From NCBI RefSeq assembly GCF_914484835.1, contig NZ_CAJZAR010000049.1, positions 62,001-126,000 on the forward strand: a DNA stretch of 64,000 nt. Direction: 5' to 3'. Below the pieces are notes generated by a model. The model did no database searches. It saw only the letters and a program-made list of their open reading frames with translations, and was not told the origin of the DNA. This document shows, piece after piece, positions 54,183 through 62,612 of this stretch (positions are counted from its first letter, which is position 1; each line of letters begins with the position of its first letter). The DNA comes from Paraburkholderia tropica. Lineage in GTDB: Bacteria; Pseudomonadota; Gammaproteobacteria; Burkholderiales; Burkholderiaceae. Both the position numbers and the translations under genes were made by a program.

Positions 54183-55865
54183 TCACGCCTGACACACCAA
54201 CCCCGGCTTAGGCTCCAGCAAATTCCGCAACGTCTGCAGCGAAACCGGCCGCGAGAACCAGAAGCCCTGCGCCTCGTCGCAACCGAGTTCGCGCACGCGC
54301 TGCGCCTGCGCGGCGGTCTCGATGCCTTCGGCGGTCACGCTCAGATCCAGCGCGTGTCCCATCGAGACGATCGCGCCCACCAGCGCGTCGCTGCGCGCGT
54401 CGGTGCCCATCTTCGCGATGAACGAGCGGTCGATCTTGAGGCGGTTCAGCGGCAGGCTCGCGAGCCACGCGAGGCTCGAATAGCCGGTGCCGAAATCGTC
54501 GACGGCCACCTCGATGCCGAGCGCGCGCAACGCGTGCAGCGTGCGCACGGTGCGCTCGGTGTCGGTCAGCAAGAGGCTTTCGGTGATTTCGATTTCGAGC
54601 TGCTCGGGCGCGATGGCGGCTTTTTCCAGCGCGCGCTCGATCTGCTCGATCAGACGCGGATTGGCGAACTGCTGCGGCGAGACGTTGACGGCGACCTTCG
54701 TGGGCGTGCGCGCGAGGCGCTGCAACTGGCCGATTTCGCGGCACGCCGTGTCCATCACCCACGCGCCGATTGCGTCGATGAGCCCGGCCTGTTCGGCCAC
54801 GGGAATGAATTCGGCGGGACTCACGAGCCCATATGCCGGATGACGCCATCGTAGCAATGCTTCGGATTGCGTAATATGCCCCGTCTTCAGCGAGACGCGC
54901 GGCTGATAGTGCAGAAAAAATTCGCGGGCGTCGATGGCGCGCCGCAGCGCCTGTTCGAGTTCGAGCTGGCGTGTGGCGCGCGTTTCCTGCGCGCGCGCGA
55001 AGCGGCAGAGCTGGCCGCGTCCCGCGCGCCGCGCTTCCGAAACGGCCACGCCCGCGCGGCGCACGAGCGTGGCGGCGTCCTCGCCGTCGGCGGGAAAGCG
55101 CGCCGCGCCTACGCTCATGGTCGCGCCGCGCGTCGGCTGCGCGCGGTCCGTGCGTGCGAACGCGTCGATCAGCTGCTGCGCGAGGCGGCTCGCATCGTCG
55201 CCGAGACCGGGCAGCGCAATCGCGAACTGATCGCCGCCAATCGAGCCGACCACGCTCTCGCCGCACTCGGTCTGCACGAGCCGACGCAAGCGCTCGCCCG
55301 CGTATTCGAGCACGAGGTCGGCGCCATCGGGACCGAGCGCGTCGCGCGTCTTGTGCAGATCGTCGATCTCGACCACGAGGACGGTGAGCGCCATGTCCGC
55401 GCGCCGGCAGCGCGCGAGCGAGAGATCGAGCCGTTCGAGGAACAACTCGCGATTGGGCAGATGCGTGGCGCGGTCGTGATGGGAAACGTACCAGAGCTGC
55501 GCCTCGGCCTGCGCGTGACGCGTGGTGTCGACGGCGATGCCGATGTAACGCGCGTCGCGCGCGCCCGGCAGCGGCGCAAGCGCGAGCGAGACTGGCACGC
55601 GCGTGCCGTTGCGCTTCACATAGGCCCATTCGCCCCGGAAACGTTCGATGGCGCTCGCGCCCGCGAGCGGCCCGATGCGGCGCGCGAGTTCGGCGGGATC
55701 GTGCAGCGCGATGAATTTTCGCTGGCCGATCAGGTCTTGCGCGCGATAGCCGGTGAGCTGTTCGTAGGCGGGATTCACGCGCGCGAACACGCCATCGGCG
55801 CGGCACAGAAATGCGCCGAAGGGCGCGGCGAGAAAGGCCGTTTCGTAGACGGTGGACGTGCTCAT
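54183..55865 (-). CDS. PAS-GGDEF-EAL protein with degenerate GGDEF
   Basis: 560-residue cytoplasmic signalling protein. A PAS domain (about residues 10-120: AAPFGAFLCRADGVFARVNP, YIGIAVDTTRH) is followed by a GGDEF-like domain whose active-site motif reads GGDQF and which lacks an RxxD site, suggesting little or no cyclase activity. A complete EAL domain follows (QSEALLRWRHPAYG, VAVNVSPQQF, EIEITESLLL, VDDFGTGYSSLAWL, LKIDRSF, AEGIE, AQGFWF). It is likely a c-di-GMP phosphodiesterase tuned by the PAS and GTP-binding domains. The ATG at 55865 is the start giving a normal PAS N terminus. It is convergent with the polyamine cassette (26-bp gap). Confidence 0.92.
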   Translation of the reverse strand: MSTSTVYETAFLAAPFGAFLCRADGVFARVNPAYEQLTGYRAQDLIGQRKFIALHDPAELARRIGPLAGASAIERFRGEWAYVKRNGTRVPVSLALAPLPGARDARYIGIAVDTTRHAQAEAQLWYVSHHDRATHLPNRELFLERLDLSLARCRRADMALTVLVVEIDDLHKTRDALGPDGADLVLEYAGERLRRLVQTECGESVVGSIGGDQFAIALPGLGDDASRLAQQLIDAFARTDRAQPTRGATMSVGAARFPADGEDAATLVRRAGVAVSEARRAGRGQLCRFARAQETRATRQLELEQALRRAIDAREFFLHYQPRVSLKTGHITQSEALLRWRHPAYGLVSPAEFIPVAEQAGLIDAIGAWVMDTACREIGQLQRLARTPTKVAVNVSPQQFANPRLIEQIERALEKAAIAPEQLEIEITESLLLTDTERTVRTLHALRALGIEVAVDDFGTGYSSLAWLASLPLNRLKIDRSFIAKMGTDARSDALVGAIVSMGHALDLSVTAEGIETAAQAQRVRELGCDEAQGFWFSRPVSLQTLRNLLEPKPGLVCQA

Positions 55866-56003
55866 CGAAGTCGCGTGTAGTCCGTGCGGGCGTGCGCCGC
55901 ACGTGGGGTTATGCGCTTCGTTCAAGCAGGAGCCATGCCACGGCGCGGCGGCATCCGGTGCGTGCGCAACGGGCTCGGCGTGTTCCCGGGCGCGCGCAGG
56001 TTA

Positions 56004-56039
56004 CGTAACGCGGCGCGCGCGCCGACTGCGCGCGTTACG
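56004..56039. other. Inverted repeat downstream of yciI-like gene
   Basis: CGTAACGCG (56004-56012) pairs perfectly with CGCGTTACG (56031-56039) around an 18-nt GC-rich loop. The related sequence GCGCGTTACG recurs nearby at about 56092. It could be a transcription stop for the YciI gene or part of the control region of the PAS-GGDEF-EAL gene. Confidence 0.5.
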
Positions 56040-56096
56040 TTACGCCGGACGATGGCGCGTGGCGGTCACGCGCGCTCATACGCAGGCACGCGCGCG

Positions 56097-56393
56097 TTAC
56101 GGCGCTTCGGGCATCGGCAGATTCAGAGCGGGCGCGAGCCGCGTGGCCTTGAACTCGGTGACCGCATAACTGGCGAGCCCTTGCTGCGCGAACGGATCGG
56201 CGGCGAGGATCGCATCGAGACGCGCGCGATCCATGTTCGACGCGACGATCACGCCGCCGTCGCGCGGCAGCTTCGGCCCGGCGGCGATGAAGTTGCCGGC
56301 GGCGAACTGAGCATCGAGATAGACGCGATGCGCGGGCAGCGCGTCGTCGATGCGTTCGTGCGAGACGAGATAAGTCAGGTTGACGATGTACAT
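56097..56393 (-). CDS. YciI-family protein
   Basis: 98-residue small protein of the YCII/dimeric ferredoxin-like fold. MYIVNLTYLVSHERIDDALP opens the first strand, AHRVYLDAQFAAGNFIAAGP carries the conserved His and Gly segment, and DPFAQQGLASYAVTEF matches the family's closing strand region. YciI proteins are related to chlorodioxygenase-like or lyase folds; the cellular role is unknown. It lies 45 bp downstream of the NudK gene on the same strand, so the two are probably co-transcribed. Confidence 0.88.
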   Translation of the reverse strand: MYIVNLTYLVSHERIDDALPAHRVYLDAQFAAGNFIAAGPKLPRDGGVIVASNMDRARLDAILAADPFAQQGLASYAVTEFKATRLAPALNLPMPEAP

Positions 56394-56438
56394 GATGATT
56401 CCGTGACAGTGGGCGCGGCCATTGTAGCGGCGCGCTGA

Positions 56439-57041
56439 TCAGGCGGCGCGGGGGCGATCCGTGAGGCCGCGCAGCGCCGCATACTGCAACAACATAATCG
56501 TTTTCCCATCGACGATCTCGCCGCGCTCGATCATCGCCAGCGCCTCGCGCAACGGCAGTTCGAGCACTTCGAGATCCTCGCCTTCATCCGCGAGCCCGCC
56601 GCCGTCGCCGGTGCGCAGCGAGGCATCGTATTCGCCGAGATAGAAGTAGAGCTTCTCCGTCACCGAGCCGGGGCTCATGAACGCCTCGAATACCTTGCGC
56701 AGATTGCGCACGCGATAGCCGGTTTCCTCTTCGACTTCGGCGCGGATGCGGTCCTCGGGCGAGGCGTTGTCGAGCAGCCCGGCCGCCGTTTCGATCAGCA
56801 TGCCGTCGTGGCCGTTGACGAAGGCGGGCATGCGGAACTGGCGCGTGAGCACGACATTGCCGGTCGCGGGATCGTGCAGCAGGATCGTCGCGCCGTTGCC
56901 GCGGTCGTAGGTTTCGCGGCTCTGGCGCTGCCAGCTGCCGTCGCCGCGCCGGTAGTCGAACGTGACCTTCTTCAGCACGTACCAGTTGTCGGACAGCAGG
57001 GTGGTATCGACGATGCGGACGCGGTCGCGGGTGGCGGTCAT
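56439..57041 (-). CDS. nudK: GDP-mannose pyrophosphatase (Nudix, NudK-type)
   Basis: 200-residue Nudix hydrolase closely following E. coli NudK (191 residues). It has DTTLLSDNWYVLKKVTFDYR near the N terminus, the Nudix box AGLLDNASPEDRIRAEVEEE-TGY and then the NudK-specific RKVFEAFMSPGSVTEKLYFY. The Glu normally found six residues after the Nudix-box Gly is Ser here, while the catalytic EExG core is intact. The C-terminal LEVLELPLREALAMIERGEI then DGKTIMLLQY is also NudK-like. Predicted to split GDP-mannose and similar NDP-sugars. The ATG at 57041 is the family start. Confidence 0.9.
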   Translation of the reverse strand: MTATRDRVRIVDTTLLSDNWYVLKKVTFDYRRGDGSWQRQSRETYDRGNGATILLHDPATGNVVLTRQFRMPAFVNGHDGMLIETAAGLLDNASPEDRIRAEVEEETGYRVRNLRKVFEAFMSPGSVTEKLYFYLGEYDASLRTGDGGGLADEGEDLEVLELPLREALAMIERGEIVDGKTIMLLQYAALRGLTDRPRAA

Positions 57042-57194
57042 GCGAGTCTCCAATGACGGTTTGCTGGGCGCGAGCCGGGACGCAGCGCGTGCGTGAGCAG
57101 CACGAATCCGGCTCGATCTGCCTCGCATGGTAACGTGCAGACTCGTGCAATTTCAAGAAAATTCGTGCAAACCGCCGATGGAAAAAAAGGACGC

Positions 57195-58184
57195 CTATCG
57201 GCTCCGGCTTTTCCGCGCCGTCCCCGCCGCGGTTTTGCCACGCGCTTTCACCGCAGTCGCTTCGTCCACCTCAGTCATCTCCGCAGCCGCTTCATGCTGC
57301 GCGCGCACGATCTCGATCAACCGCCGCGCGGCGGGCGACAGATAGCCGTCATTGCGATGCACGACGCCGAATTCGCGCGTCATCGTCGTGACCGGGTTCG
57401 GCAGTTCGACCAGCGCGGGCGTGAAGCGGCCCGCCTCCAGGTTGCGCCGCGAAATAAAGCTCAGCAGGCCGGTTTCGGCGATCAGGCGCGGCACCGCCGC
57501 GATCGAACTCGTCATCACGGCGGCGCGGGGCGCGGGCAGGCCGTGCGCCGCGAACACGGCTTCGAGCCATTGCCGCGTCGCGACCGACTGCGCGGGCAGC
57601 ACCCAGCCGCACGCGGACATCGCTTCGAGCGTCGCGCGCTTGCCCGCGAGCGGATGCGTGGCGCTCGCGGCCACCACCACGTCGTCGGCGAGGATGGGGA
57701 TTTGCACCAGCGCGTCGTCGTGACGGCCGAGCGGGCCGATCACCACGTCGAGCTGGCGCTTGCGCAAGGCGTCCTGCAGCACGTCGTTCATGCCGATCTG
57801 CAGTTCCACGACCACGGCGGGCGCTTCCTCGTGCAGCACGCGGCAGGCGGTCGGCATGATGAATTCGGCGATGGTGGCGGCCGCGCCCACTTTCACGAGC
57901 CCCGACAAGCCCGCGCCGAGCGTGGCGATTTCGCGCTGCGTCTCGTCGAGCGTGCGTTCGACCAGACGCACGCGCTCCTGCAGCAGCCGCCCGGCGTCGG
58001 TCAGGCGGATGCCGCGCCCGCTGCGCTCGAACAGCGCCGCGCCATAGGTCTGCTCCAGCCGGTCGATGCACTTCGAGAGCGCGGGCTGGCTCACGTGCAG
58101 CGCCTCGGCGGCGCGTCCGAGATGGCCGAGTTCGGCCACTTTCGCGAAATACATCAGGTCGCGCACCTGCAGATTCATGACCAT
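57195..58184 (-). CDS. LysR-family regulator with basic C-terminal tail
   Basis: 329-residue LysR protein. HTH at residues 3-62 (NLQVRDLMYFAKVAELGHLG; LHVSQPALSKCIDRLEQTYG), complete effector domain, and an extra Lys/Arg-rich tail (about the last 20 residues, KARGKTAAGTARKSRSR). The ATG at 58184 has GGAAGGC upstream; the ATG at 58178 is an alternative. It is divergent from the hydroxyacid dehydrogenase operon across 151 bp and is the likely regulator of that operon. Confidence 0.9.
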   Translation of the reverse strand: MVMNLQVRDLMYFAKVAELGHLGRAAEALHVSQPALSKCIDRLEQTYGAALFERSGRGIRLTDAGRLLQERVRLVERTLDETQREIATLGAGLSGLVKVGAAATIAEFIMPTACRVLHEEAPAVVVELQIGMNDVLQDALRKRQLDVVIGPLGRHDDALVQIPILADDVVVAASATHPLAGKRATLEAMSACGWVLPAQSVATRQWLEAVFAAHGLPAPRAAVMTSSIAAVPRLIAETGLLSFISRRNLEAGRFTPALVELPNPVTTMTREFGVVHRNDGYLSPAARRLIEIVRAQHEAAAEMTEVDEATAVKARGKTAAGTARKSRSR

Positions 58185-58220
58185 GCGCGCCGCCTTCCGG
58201 CGTCTGCGCCGCGTGAGGAA

Positions 58221-58241
58221 TTCATAGCTGACAGGAATGAA
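58221..58241. promoter_or_regulatory. Candidate LysR operator upstream of the hydroxyacid operon
   Basis: TTCAT and ATGAA form a perfect inverted repeat with an 11-bp centre, in the AT-rich part of the divergent region. The geometry fits a LysR T-N11-A box. Confidence 0.5.
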
Positions 58242-58335
58242 AATATGAAAAATCGAAAATAGACATTATGAGTCGCGGTGTCAACAATGGCGTGAGGAAG
58301 CCATCAGGCCTTCGCTTTCAACAAGGAGACACCCG

Positions 58336-59346
58336 ATGTCGTATCGCATTCTCGTCACCGCGCCGCGTCTGGCGCCCGCCGGTCAGCGCGTGCTGGCCGC
58401 CGCGCAGTGCGAGACCGTCTATATCGACGACGCCCAGGACGCCGCGCAGGTCGCGCGCATTCTCGCCACGCAGCCCATCGACGCGGTCATCTCGCGCACG
58501 GTCGAACTGAGCGGCGCGGCCATCGCGGCCTGCCCGACGCTGCGCGTGATCTGCAAGCACGGCGTGGGCGTGACCAATATCGACGTCGACGCCGCCACGC
58601 AGCGCGGCATTCCGGTTTTCACGACGCCCGGCACGAACACGCATTCGGTCGCGGAACTCGCGATCGGCCTGATGCTGGCCGCGGCGCGCAAGCTCAACTT
58701 CTTCGACAGCGAACTGCGCGCGGGCCGCTGGACCCGCACGGGCGACGGCCGTCAGCTGCATGGCCGCACGCTCGGCCTCGTCGGTTACGGGCAGATCGGC
58801 CAGCGCGTCGCGGCGATCGCGCATGCGCTCGGCCTGCACGTGCGCGCCTTCGATCCGGTCGCGAAGCAGGCCGACGCGCAGCCCTTCGTCACGCTCGAAT
58901 CGTCGCTCGACGCGCTGCTCGCGCAGGCCGACGTGCTGAGCCTGCATTGCCCCGTCAACGCGCACACGCGCAATCTGCTCGACGCCGAGGCCATCGCGCG
59001 TTTGCCGGATGGCGCGATCGTCGTCAACACGGCGCGCGGCGAACTGATCGACGAAGCGGCGCTCGTGGCCGCGCTGCGCAGCGGCAAGCTGGCGGCGGCG
59101 GGCCTCGACACCTTCCGCAACGAACCGATGCCCGCCGACGATCCGCTCGCCGCGCTGCCCAACGTCGTGCTCACGCCGCACGTGGGCGGCTCGACGCCCG
59201 ACGCGCTCGACGCCGTGGCCGTGTCCGCCGCCGAAACCTGCCTGCGCTTCCTGCGCGGCGAAGGTGTCGACAGCGTCAATGCGGCCGCCTGCGTGAACGG
59301 CGCCGTGCTCAAACATCATCAATCCGATATCAAGGTCATCGCATGA
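58336..59346 (+). CDS. D-2-hydroxyacid dehydrogenase (PGDH-like)
   Basis: 336-residue NAD(P)-dependent D-2-hydroxyacid dehydrogenase. The cofactor motif is LGLVGYGQIGQRVAAIAHAL (about residues 145-165). The catalytic Arg is in VNTARGELID, Glu in FRNEP and the His in VLTPHVGGST, all in order. There is no regulatory ACT domain, so it is catabolic or a broad reductase rather than a serine-biosynthesis PGDH. Strong AAGGAGACACCCG upstream. First gene of a five-gene operon; its stop overlaps the next start (ATGA). Confidence 0.92.
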   Translation: MSYRILVTAPRLAPAGQRVLAAAQCETVYIDDAQDAAQVARILATQPIDAVISRTVELSGAAIAACPTLRVICKHGVGVTNIDVDAATQRGIPVFTTPGTNTHSVAELAIGLMLAAARKLNFFDSELRAGRWTRTGDGRQLHGRTLGLVGYGQIGQRVAAIAHALGLHVRAFDPVAKQADAQPFVTLESSLDALLAQADVLSLHCPVNAHTRNLLDAEAIARLPDGAIVVNTARGELIDEAALVAALRSGKLAAAGLDTFRNEPMPADDPLAALPNVVLTPHVGGSTPDALDAVAVSAAETCLRFLRGEGVDSVNAAACVNGAVLKHHQSDIKVIA

Positions 59347-60044
59347 ACTCCAACCAGGATCGGGCCGGCTGGCCCGCAGGCTTTTTCGTCGGCCAGCGCA
59401 CCTCGCTGCCCAGCGCCGCGCAGATTGAGGCGTTCCGCAGCGTGCCGGTCGCGCACGCGGGCGACTGCATGGGCCGCAGCACCGGCGCTTACGGTCTGAG
59501 CGCTTATCACCACTCGGTCACGCTGACGATGTGCGGCCCGGCCATCACGGTGCGCGTGCGTCCCGGCGACAACATGATGATCCACAAGGCGATCGAACTC
59601 GCGCAGCCGGGCGATGTGATCGTCGTCGACGGCGGCGGCGATCTGACCCAGGCGCTGATCGGCGGGCTGATGCGCACGTCCGCGCTGACGAAGAAGATCG
59701 GCGGCTTCGTCATCGACGGCGCGATCCGCGATCTGGCCGAGTGGGCCGAAGGCGGCATTCCGGTCTACGCGCGCGGTCACACGTTCCGCGGTCCGAGCAA
59801 GGAAGGTCCGGGCGAGGTGAACGTGCCGATCGCGTGCGCGGGCATGGTCGTGAATCCGGGCGACCTGATTCTCGGCGACGCCGACGGCGTGATCGCCGTG
59901 CCGGTCGACCGCCTCGACGCGCTGCTGCCGCTGGTGCGCGCGCACGCCGACAAGGAAGACACGATCCGCGCGACCAACCAGGCGGGCAGCGCGGACCCGG
60001 AGCGCTTCAACGCGCTGCTGCGCAAGAAGGGCTGCCCGGTTTAA
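59343..60044 (+). CDS. RraA-family aldolase/decarboxylase (HMG/CHA aldolase-like)
   Basis: 233-residue protein of the RraA superfamily. The characteristic Gly-rich region VIVVDGGGDLTQALIGGLMR, the Arg-Asp pair in GFVIDGAIRDLAEW and the C-terminal VVNPGDLILGDADGVIAVP are present. Catabolic members are divalent-metal-dependent class II aldolases that split 4-carboxy-4-hydroxy-2-oxoadipate/4-hydroxy-4-methyl-2-oxoglutarate or decarboxylate oxaloacetate; RNase E-inhibitor RraA proteins are shorter. In this operon the catabolic role is much more likely. ATGA overlap with the dehydrogenase gene shows translational coupling. Confidence 0.88.
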   Translation: MNSNQDRAGWPAGFFVGQRTSLPSAAQIEAFRSVPVAHAGDCMGRSTGAYGLSAYHHSVTLTMCGPAITVRVRPGDNMMIHKAIELAQPGDVIVVDGGGDLTQALIGGLMRTSALTKKIGGFVIDGAIRDLAEWAEGGIPVYARGHTFRGPSKEGPGEVNVPIACAGMVVNPGDLILGDADGVIAVPVDRLDALLPLVRAHADKEDTIRATNQAGSADPERFNALLRKKGCPV

Positions 60045-60113
60045 AACGCCGACGCGAACGCGAACGCAAACGCGAACGCAGCGACATCAAAAAACAAGAC
60101 AGGAGACAAGGCT

Positions 60114-61622
60114 ATGCAATCGAGCACCCCCGTCGCCGGTGTGCATGATGCGCGCGAGGCGGCCGATGGGCCGCGTGCCGCAGACGGCGCGCACGAAGTC
60201 CATCGCGCCTATGCCGCGCCCGAGGTCCACGCGCGCCAGATTTCGGCGCGTCTCGACCGGCTGCCGCCCAGCGCGCCCGTGTGGCTCCTGATCGGCGCGC
60301 TCGCGCTTGGCGGCTGGTTCGAGATTTACGACATGTTCCTCACGGCCTATATCGGGCCGGGGCTCGTCAAGGCCGGCATCTTCACGAAGACGACGGCCTC
60401 GCTGTTCGATCTCGGCGGCCTGGGCGCGTTCGTCGCGGCGCTGTTTCTCGGGCTCTTTATCGGCACGATCGGCGTGGCGTTTATCGCGGACCGGCTCGGC
60501 CGACGCCGCGTGTTCGTCGGCGCGCTGCTCTGCTATACCTTCGCCGCCGTGATGATGTCGCTGCAGGACGCGCCCGGCTGGATCGTGTTCTGGCGCGTGG
60601 TGGCGGGCATCGGCGTGGGCGCGGAACTCGTGACCATCGACGCTTACGTATCCGAGTTCGTGCCCGCGCGGCTGCGTGGCCGCGCCTTCGCGTTCGTGCA
60701 GGCGATCCAGTACACGTCGATTCCGACCATCGCGTTTCTGTCGTGGCAGCTCGTGCCGATCGCGCCGTTCGGTCAGGACGGCTGGCGCTGGGTCGTGTGG
60801 ATCGGCTGCTCGGGCGCGGTGTTCGTCTGGCTGATCCGGCTGGGTTTGCCGGAAAGCCCGCGCTGGCTGATCCAGCATGGCCGCATCGCCGAGGCCGAAG
60901 CGATCGTCGCGCGGCTGGAAAAGCGCATCGAGCGCGCGACGGGCAAGCCGTTGCCGATTGCTCATGTCCCGCAGGTCGCGCCTCATATCGAGAACGTTGC
61001 GCATGCAACTACATCGGCAGAAAGCGACAGCCCGTGGAGCGCGCGCTACCGCCGCCGCACGATCATGCTGCTGGTGTTCAACTTCTTCCAGTCGATCGGC
61101 TATTACGGTTTCGCGAGCTGGGTGCCCACGCTGCTCGCCGAAAAAGGCGTGACGCTCACGCACAGCCTCTGGTATTCGTTTCTGATCGCCATTGCGAGTC
61201 CGCTCGGGCCGCTGCTGTCGATGCTGATCGCCGACCGCGTCGAGCGCAAATGGCTGATCGTCGGCGCGTCGGCGGCGATGGCGGTGCTCGGCATCATCTT
61301 CGCGCAGCAGCGCGAGCCGATGCTGCTCGTCGCGATGGGCCTGCTGATGACGCTCGCCGGCAACTGCATGACGTTCTCGTACCGCACCTACCAGGCCGAA
61401 CTGTTCCCGACGCGCATGCGGGCGCGCGCCATCGGCCTCGTCTATTCGGCGAGCCGTATCAGCGCGATGCTCTCGGGCTTCCTGATCGGCTTCTTCCTGC
61501 GTCACCTCGGCGTGCCCGGCGTGTTCGCGCTGATCGCCGGATCGATGTTCGTGGTGATGCTCACGATCGGCCTGTTCGGCCCGCGCTCGCGCGGCCTGAG
61601 CCTCGAACAGATCTCCGGTTAA
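60114..61622 (+). CDS. MFS sugar/acid transporter
   Basis: 502-residue 12-helix MFS protein. A 45-residue polar N-terminal extension precedes LIGALALGGWFEIYDMFLTA. The loop FIADRLGRRRVFVGALLCYT and the RLGLPESPRWLIQHGR motif after helix 6 place it in the sugar-porter/aromatic-acid-type group. It probably imports the operon's substrate. RBS CAGGAGACAAGGCT precedes the ATG. The 69-bp gap from the RraA gene contains a short GCGAAC repeat around 60053-60078. Confidence 0.9.
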   Translation: MQSSTPVAGVHDAREAADGPRAADGAHEVHRAYAAPEVHARQISARLDRLPPSAPVWLLIGALALGGWFEIYDMFLTAYIGPGLVKAGIFTKTTASLFDLGGLGAFVAALFLGLFIGTIGVAFIADRLGRRRVFVGALLCYTFAAVMMSLQDAPGWIVFWRVVAGIGVGAELVTIDAYVSEFVPARLRGRAFAFVQAIQYTSIPTIAFLSWQLVPIAPFGQDGWRWVVWIGCSGAVFVWLIRLGLPESPRWLIQHGRIAEAEAIVARLEKRIERATGKPLPIAHVPQVAPHIENVAHATTSAESDSPWSARYRRRTIMLLVFNFFQSIGYYGFASWVPTLLAEKGVTLTHSLWYSFLIAIASPLGPLLSMLIADRVERKWLIVGASAAMAVLGIIFAQQREPMLLVAMGLLMTLAGNCMTFSYRTYQAELFPTRMRARAIGLVYSASRISAMLSGFLIGFFLRHLGVPGVFALIAGSMFVVMLTIGLFGPRSRGLSLEQISG

Positions 61623-61656
61623 TTTCGCTTAATCTGGTTTTGCCCGAGGGCACCGC

Positions 61657-62592
61657 ATGTTCTATCTCGATGAACCGCCGCGCGTCGTGCAGACGCGCGT
61701 GTTTTCCACGATGCCCGCGCGCTTTCGCCAGACCGGCGTGGGCTCGGCCTGGGCCAACGCCAACAAGGCGGGGCAGAGCGTCGACAGCTTTCTCGAAGGT
61801 CCGGCGTTCGACGCGCAAGGTCGGCTCTATGTCGTCGATATTCCGTTTGGCCGCATTTTTCGCATCGAAGGCGACGGTAATCGCGATACCGACTGGACGC
61901 TCGTCGCGCAATACGACGGCGAGCCGAACGGGCTCAAGTTCCACCCCGACGGCCGCATTCTGATCGCCGATTACCGCAACGGCATCATGCAGCTCGATCC
62001 GCAAAGCGGCCGCGTGGAGCCGCTGCTGACCTCGCGCAACGGCGAGTCGTTCAAGGGCTGCAACGACCTCGCGATCGCCGCGAATGGCGATATCTATTTC
62101 ACCGATCAGGGACAGACGGGCCTGCAGGACCCCACGGGCCGCGTCTATCGCCTGCGTGCCGATGGCCGGCTCGACTGCCTGCTCTCGAACGGCGTGAGTC
62201 CGAACGGACTCGTGCTCGATCCGTCGGGCCGCGTGCTGTTCGTGGCGATGACGCGCGACAACGCGGTCTGGCGCGTGCCGCTGCTCGACAACGGCGGCAC
62301 CGCGAAAGTCGGCCGCTTCTGCTCGCTGTTCGGCACGAGCGGCCCCGACGGCCTCGCGATGGACGAAGCGGGCAATCTCTACGTCGCGCACGCCTCGCTC
62401 GGCCATGTGTTCGTGTTCGCGCCGAACGGCGCGTGCATCGCGCGCGTGAAGTCGTGCGCGGGCGAGACGGTGACCAATCTCGCCTTCGGCGGGCGCGAAC
62501 GCCAGCAGATCTTCATCACCGAATCGAAGCTCGGCAACGTGCTGGTCGCCGACGCCGTCGCGCCCGGCATCGCCTTGCCGCGCGTGGCCTGA
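61657..62592 (+). CDS. SMP-30/gluconolactonase/LRE-family lactonase
   Basis: 311-residue six-bladed beta-propeller. FLEGPAFDAQGRLYVVDIPF holds the first metal-ligand Glu, and SFKGCNDLAIAANGDIYFTD then SNGVSPNGLVLDPSGRVLFV hold the Asn ligands, with the repeated blade pattern DG.L.VA. The final Asp ligand fits GTSGPDGLAMDEAGNLYVAH. Predicted to hydrolyse a sugar or hydroxy-acid lactone to the acid. It is the only lactonase candidate in the window, but its operon context suggests the unknown pathway here rather than arabinose. Confidence 0.9.
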   Translation: MFYLDEPPRVVQTRVFSTMPARFRQTGVGSAWANANKAGQSVDSFLEGPAFDAQGRLYVVDIPFGRIFRIEGDGNRDTDWTLVAQYDGEPNGLKFHPDGRILIADYRNGIMQLDPQSGRVEPLLTSRNGESFKGCNDLAIAANGDIYFTDQGQTGLQDPTGRVYRLRADGRLDCLLSNGVSPNGLVLDPSGRVLFVAMTRDNAVWRVPLLDNGGTAKVGRFCSLFGTSGPDGLAMDEAGNLYVAHASLGHVFVFAPNGACIARVKSCAGETVTNLAFGGRERQQIFITESKLGNVLVADAVAPGIALPRVA

Positions 62593-62612
62593 TCCGCTGC
62601 GAGGAGCGCGCC